The notes under the pieces were generated by a model. That model made no database searches. It saw nothing but the letters and a program-made list of their open reading frames with translations, and had not been told where the DNA came from. 8,509 nt of DNA, from assembly GCA_016868515.1 (NCBI GenBank), contig VGGM01000046.1, forward strand, positions 1 to 8,509. The letters run 5' to 3'. This DNA comes from Bacteroidota bacterium. GTDB lineage: Bacteria > Bacteroidota > Bacteroidia > Bacteroidales > VadinHA17. Within the stretch, counting starts at the first letter, position 1; each line of letters starts with the position of its first letter. The position numbers were made by a program, and so were the translations under genes. This document shows positions 6,300 through 8,509 of the stretch, piece after piece.

Positions 6300-8509
6300 C
6301 TACCGCAGAAGCTTCTGTATGTTGTAGAGCTTGTTCAGGGCTTCCAATGGTGTAAGGTTGTTGATGTCGGCACCAAGTATCTCGTCCCTTATCTGCTTCA
6401 GTACCGGATCGTCAAGCTGAAAGAAACTCAGCTGCAAACCCTCCCGGCCCGAAACAATGTCGTCGATAGGTTTCGCAAGTTCCTGCCTGCTGTGTGATCG
6501 CTCAAGCTCGGCAAGAATCTCCTCTGCCCTCAGAACCACACTCCTGGGCATTCCGGCCATGCGGGCCACATGTATCCCGAAACTGTGCTCGCTGCCTCCC
6601 CGCTTCAGCTTCCGCAGGAAGACTATCTTGTTGTCAAGCTCCCTTATCGATACACTGAAATTCCTGACCCTGCTGAATGAGTTCTCCATCTCATTCAACT
6701 CGTGGTAATGGGTGGCAAACAGGGTCTTGGCACGGTTGCGGTTCTCATGAAGGTATTCAACCATCGCCCAGGCAATCGATATACCGTCGTAGGTACTGGT
6801 GCCACGGCCTATCTCATCAAGGAGTATCAGGCTGCGGCCCGAAATATTGTTGAGTATGCTGGCCGCCTCATTCATCTCAACCATAAAGGTCGACTCGCCA
6901 AGGCTGAGATTATCTGACGCCCCAACCCTCGTAAATATCTTGTCGACTATTCCTATTCTGGCTGACGATGCCGGAACAAAGCTGCCAGACTGGGCAAGTA
7001 TCACAATAAGCGCTGTCTGCCTCAGCAGGGCCGACTTACCCGACATATTCGGGCCTGTCAGTATTATTATCTGCTGATCATCGGTATCGAGAAACACATC
7101 GTTGGGAATAAACGGGTCGTCGGGGGAGAGCTGCCTCTCAATAACCGGATGCCTTCCGTCTTTTATGTCAAGTAAGGCCGAATCGTCAAGCACCGGTCTC
7201 ACATAGCCGAATTCGTCAGCAACCCTGGCAAACGACAACAGGCAGTCAAGCCTTGCAACAAGCGATGCATTTAGCTGTATGGTTGCGATGTAGTCTGTCA
7301 GGAACACGATCAGCTCATTGTAAAGTGTGGTCTCCAGAACAAGTATCTTCTCCTCAGCCCCAAGAATCTTGCTTTCGTACTCCTTGAGCTCTTCAGTAAT
7401 ATAACGCTCGGCACTCACCAGTGTCTGCTTCCTTATCCATTCCGCCGGCACCTTGTCGCGATGGGTGTTTCTGACCTCAATGTAATAGCCAAAAACATTA
7501 TTGAACCCCACCTTCAGCGATGATATGCCCGTTCGTTCCATCTCCCTGTTCTGAAGGGCCATCAGGTAATCCTTTCCGCTGTGCTGAATGGAACGCAGGT
7601 CATCAAGCTCGGCCGAGACACCGCGGGCAATTACATTACCTCTGGCAATGGCAGCAGGAGGATCGGGATTTAACTCCTTTTCAATCCGGGCGGTTACACT
7701 GTTGCAGGGGTTTATCTGTGAGGCAAGATTTATAAGAGTGTCGACGCCGCCCTGCATGCATGCTGACCGTAGCGGCCCCATGGCCTTCAGTGCCCTCATA
7801 AGCTGAACAACCTCTCTTGGGGTGATCCTGTTTACTGCTACCTTCGATATCAGCCTCTCAAGATCGCCTATCTGGTATATCTGTTCTGAAACCATCTCCC
7901 TGCAGGGCCGGTTAACTGTCATATAGTCAACTATATCGAGCCTGTCGTCAATAGCCTTCTTATCCCTGAGGGGAAGTGAGACCCACCGCCTGAGGAGCCT
8001 GCCTCCCATGGGTGAAATGGTTTTATCAATAACGTCAAGCAGGGTTCTTGCCCCTTCGTAGGGAGTGCTGAAGAGTTCGAGGTTCCTAATGGTAAACTTG
8101 TCGAGCCACACATACTTATCCTCCTCTACCCTGGAAATTGCCGTAACATGGCTCAGCTGTTCATGACGGGTCAGGTCGAGGTAGTGCAGGATGGCCCCAG
8201 CCGCTATTATGCCGGATGTAAGCGAGTGTATCCCGAATCCCTTGAGCGAGGTTGTGCCAAACTGCTTCAGAAGCCTGTCGTCGGCAGCGTCGCGGGTAAA
8301 AATCCAGTCGTCAAGTTTGTAGGTGTAGTACCGCGCTCCGAAGTTCTCGCAGAAGAGGTCGGTCTTACGCTTCTCATGCAAAACCTCCTTGGGCTGGAAG
8401 TTGCTCAGCAGTTGATCAACATATTCGAATGTCCCTTCCGCAGCATAGAATTCGCCCGTTGATATATCAAGAAAGGCAACCCCGGCAATCCTGCGCTCAA
8501 TATGAACCG
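6300..8509 (-). CDS. mutS: DNA mismatch repair ATPase MutS, N-terminus outside the window
   Basis: The frame is open from the window edge (first full codon at 8507) to TAG at 6300-6302, showing 735 residues. MutS1 proteins are usually about 850-900 long, so roughly the mismatch-binding domain with its Phe-x-Glu motif is missing. The visible part begins in the connector domain ([14 protein letters not shown]), then core, lever and clamp regions. The ATPase has Walker A GPNMSGKS (7032-7055), then the signature and Walker B region [16 protein letters not shown] with DEIGRGTST at 6792-6818, and FATHYHEL. Near the end QLSFF matches the beta-clamp binding motif, and the tail [18 protein letters not shown] is the dimer/tetramer helix typical of MutS1. 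It recognises mispaired bases and recruits MutL. A TTG at 8381 could pass as a start but is internal, since homology continues upstream of it. It is probably the upstream partner of the S9 peptidase gene in transcription. Confidence 0.97.
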   Translation of the reverse strand, partial: VHIERRIAGVAFLDISTGEFYAAEGTFEYVDQLLSNFQPKEVLHEKRKTDLFCENFGARYYTYKLDDWIFTRDAADDRLLKQFGTTSLKGFGIHSLTSGIIAAGAILHYLDLTRHEQLSHVTAISRVEEDKYVWLDKFTIRNLELFSTPYEGARTLLDVIDKTISPMGGRLLRRWVSLPLRDKKAIDDRLDIVDYMTVNRPCREMVSEQIYQIGDLERLISKVAVNRITPREVVQLMRALKAMGPLRSACMQGGVDTLINLASQINPCNSVTARIEKELNPDPPAAIARGNVIARGVSAELDDLRSIQHSGKDYLMALQNREMERTGISSLKVGFNNVFGYYIEVRNTHRDKVPAEWIRKQTLVSAERYITEELKEYESKILGAEEKILVLETTLYNELIVFLTDYIATIQLNASLVARLDCLLSFARVADEFGYVRPVLDDSALLDIKDGRHPVIERQLSPDDPFIPNDVFLDTDDQQIIILTGPNMSGKSALLRQTALIVILAQSGSFVPASSARIGIVDKIFTRVGASDNLSLGESTFMVEMNEAASILNNISGRSLILLDEIGRGTSTYDGISIAWAMVEYLHENRNRAKTLFATHYHELNEMENSFSRVRNFSVSIRELDNKIVFLRKLKRGGSEHSFGIHVARMAGMPRSVVLRAEEILAELERSHSRQELAKPIDDIVSGREGLQLSFFQLDDPVLKQIRDEILGADINNLTPLEALNKLYNIQKLLR

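Overview
The window looks like chromosomal DNA from a member of the Bacteroidota. The protein families, the mostly Shine-Dalgarno-free A-rich start contexts, a TAnnTTTG-type promoter element and the lipoprotein signal fit that phylum. This assignment is inference from sequence style, not from a database match. It holds five protein genes, two of them cut by the window edges. I see no tRNA, rRNA, CRISPR array, insertion sequence or phage gene, and no gene-free stretch longer than about 110 bases.

Layout: (1) 1-1292, minus strand, the N-terminal 430 residues of an exported M1-family zinc aminopeptidase whose 3' end lies outside the window. (2) 1293-1394, a 102-base divergent promoter region. 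(3) 1395-3621, plus strand, a cation-chloride-cotransporter-like (SLC12/APC superfamily) membrane transporter with a cytosolic C-terminal domain. As given, its frame is broken by one extra base at a run of four G near 1520-1523. (4) 3622-3732, an intergenic stretch with an A/T hairpin and, touching the next start codon, a perfect 13-bp inverted repeat. (5) 3733-3963, plus strand, a small acidic lipoprotein I cannot assign to a family. (6) 4018-4055, a strong 16-bp hairpin between convergent genes. (7) 4065-6248, minus strand, an exported S9-family prolyl-oligopeptidase/DPP-IV-like serine peptidase. (8) 6300-8509, minus strand, mutS, lacking its N-terminus because the window ends.

How the genes relate: the two peptidases are both predicted to be exported and would suit periplasmic or surface peptide degradation, as is common in this phylum. 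They are separated by unrelated genes and there is no sign of one shared pathway. mutS and the S9 peptidase are co-oriented with a 51-base gap and may be co-transcribed. The transporter and the lipoprotein share a strand, but sequence between them suggests separate expression.

Nothing here is clearly a new system. The points most worth a second look are the transporter frameshift, and the inverted repeat joined to the small lipoprotein gene.
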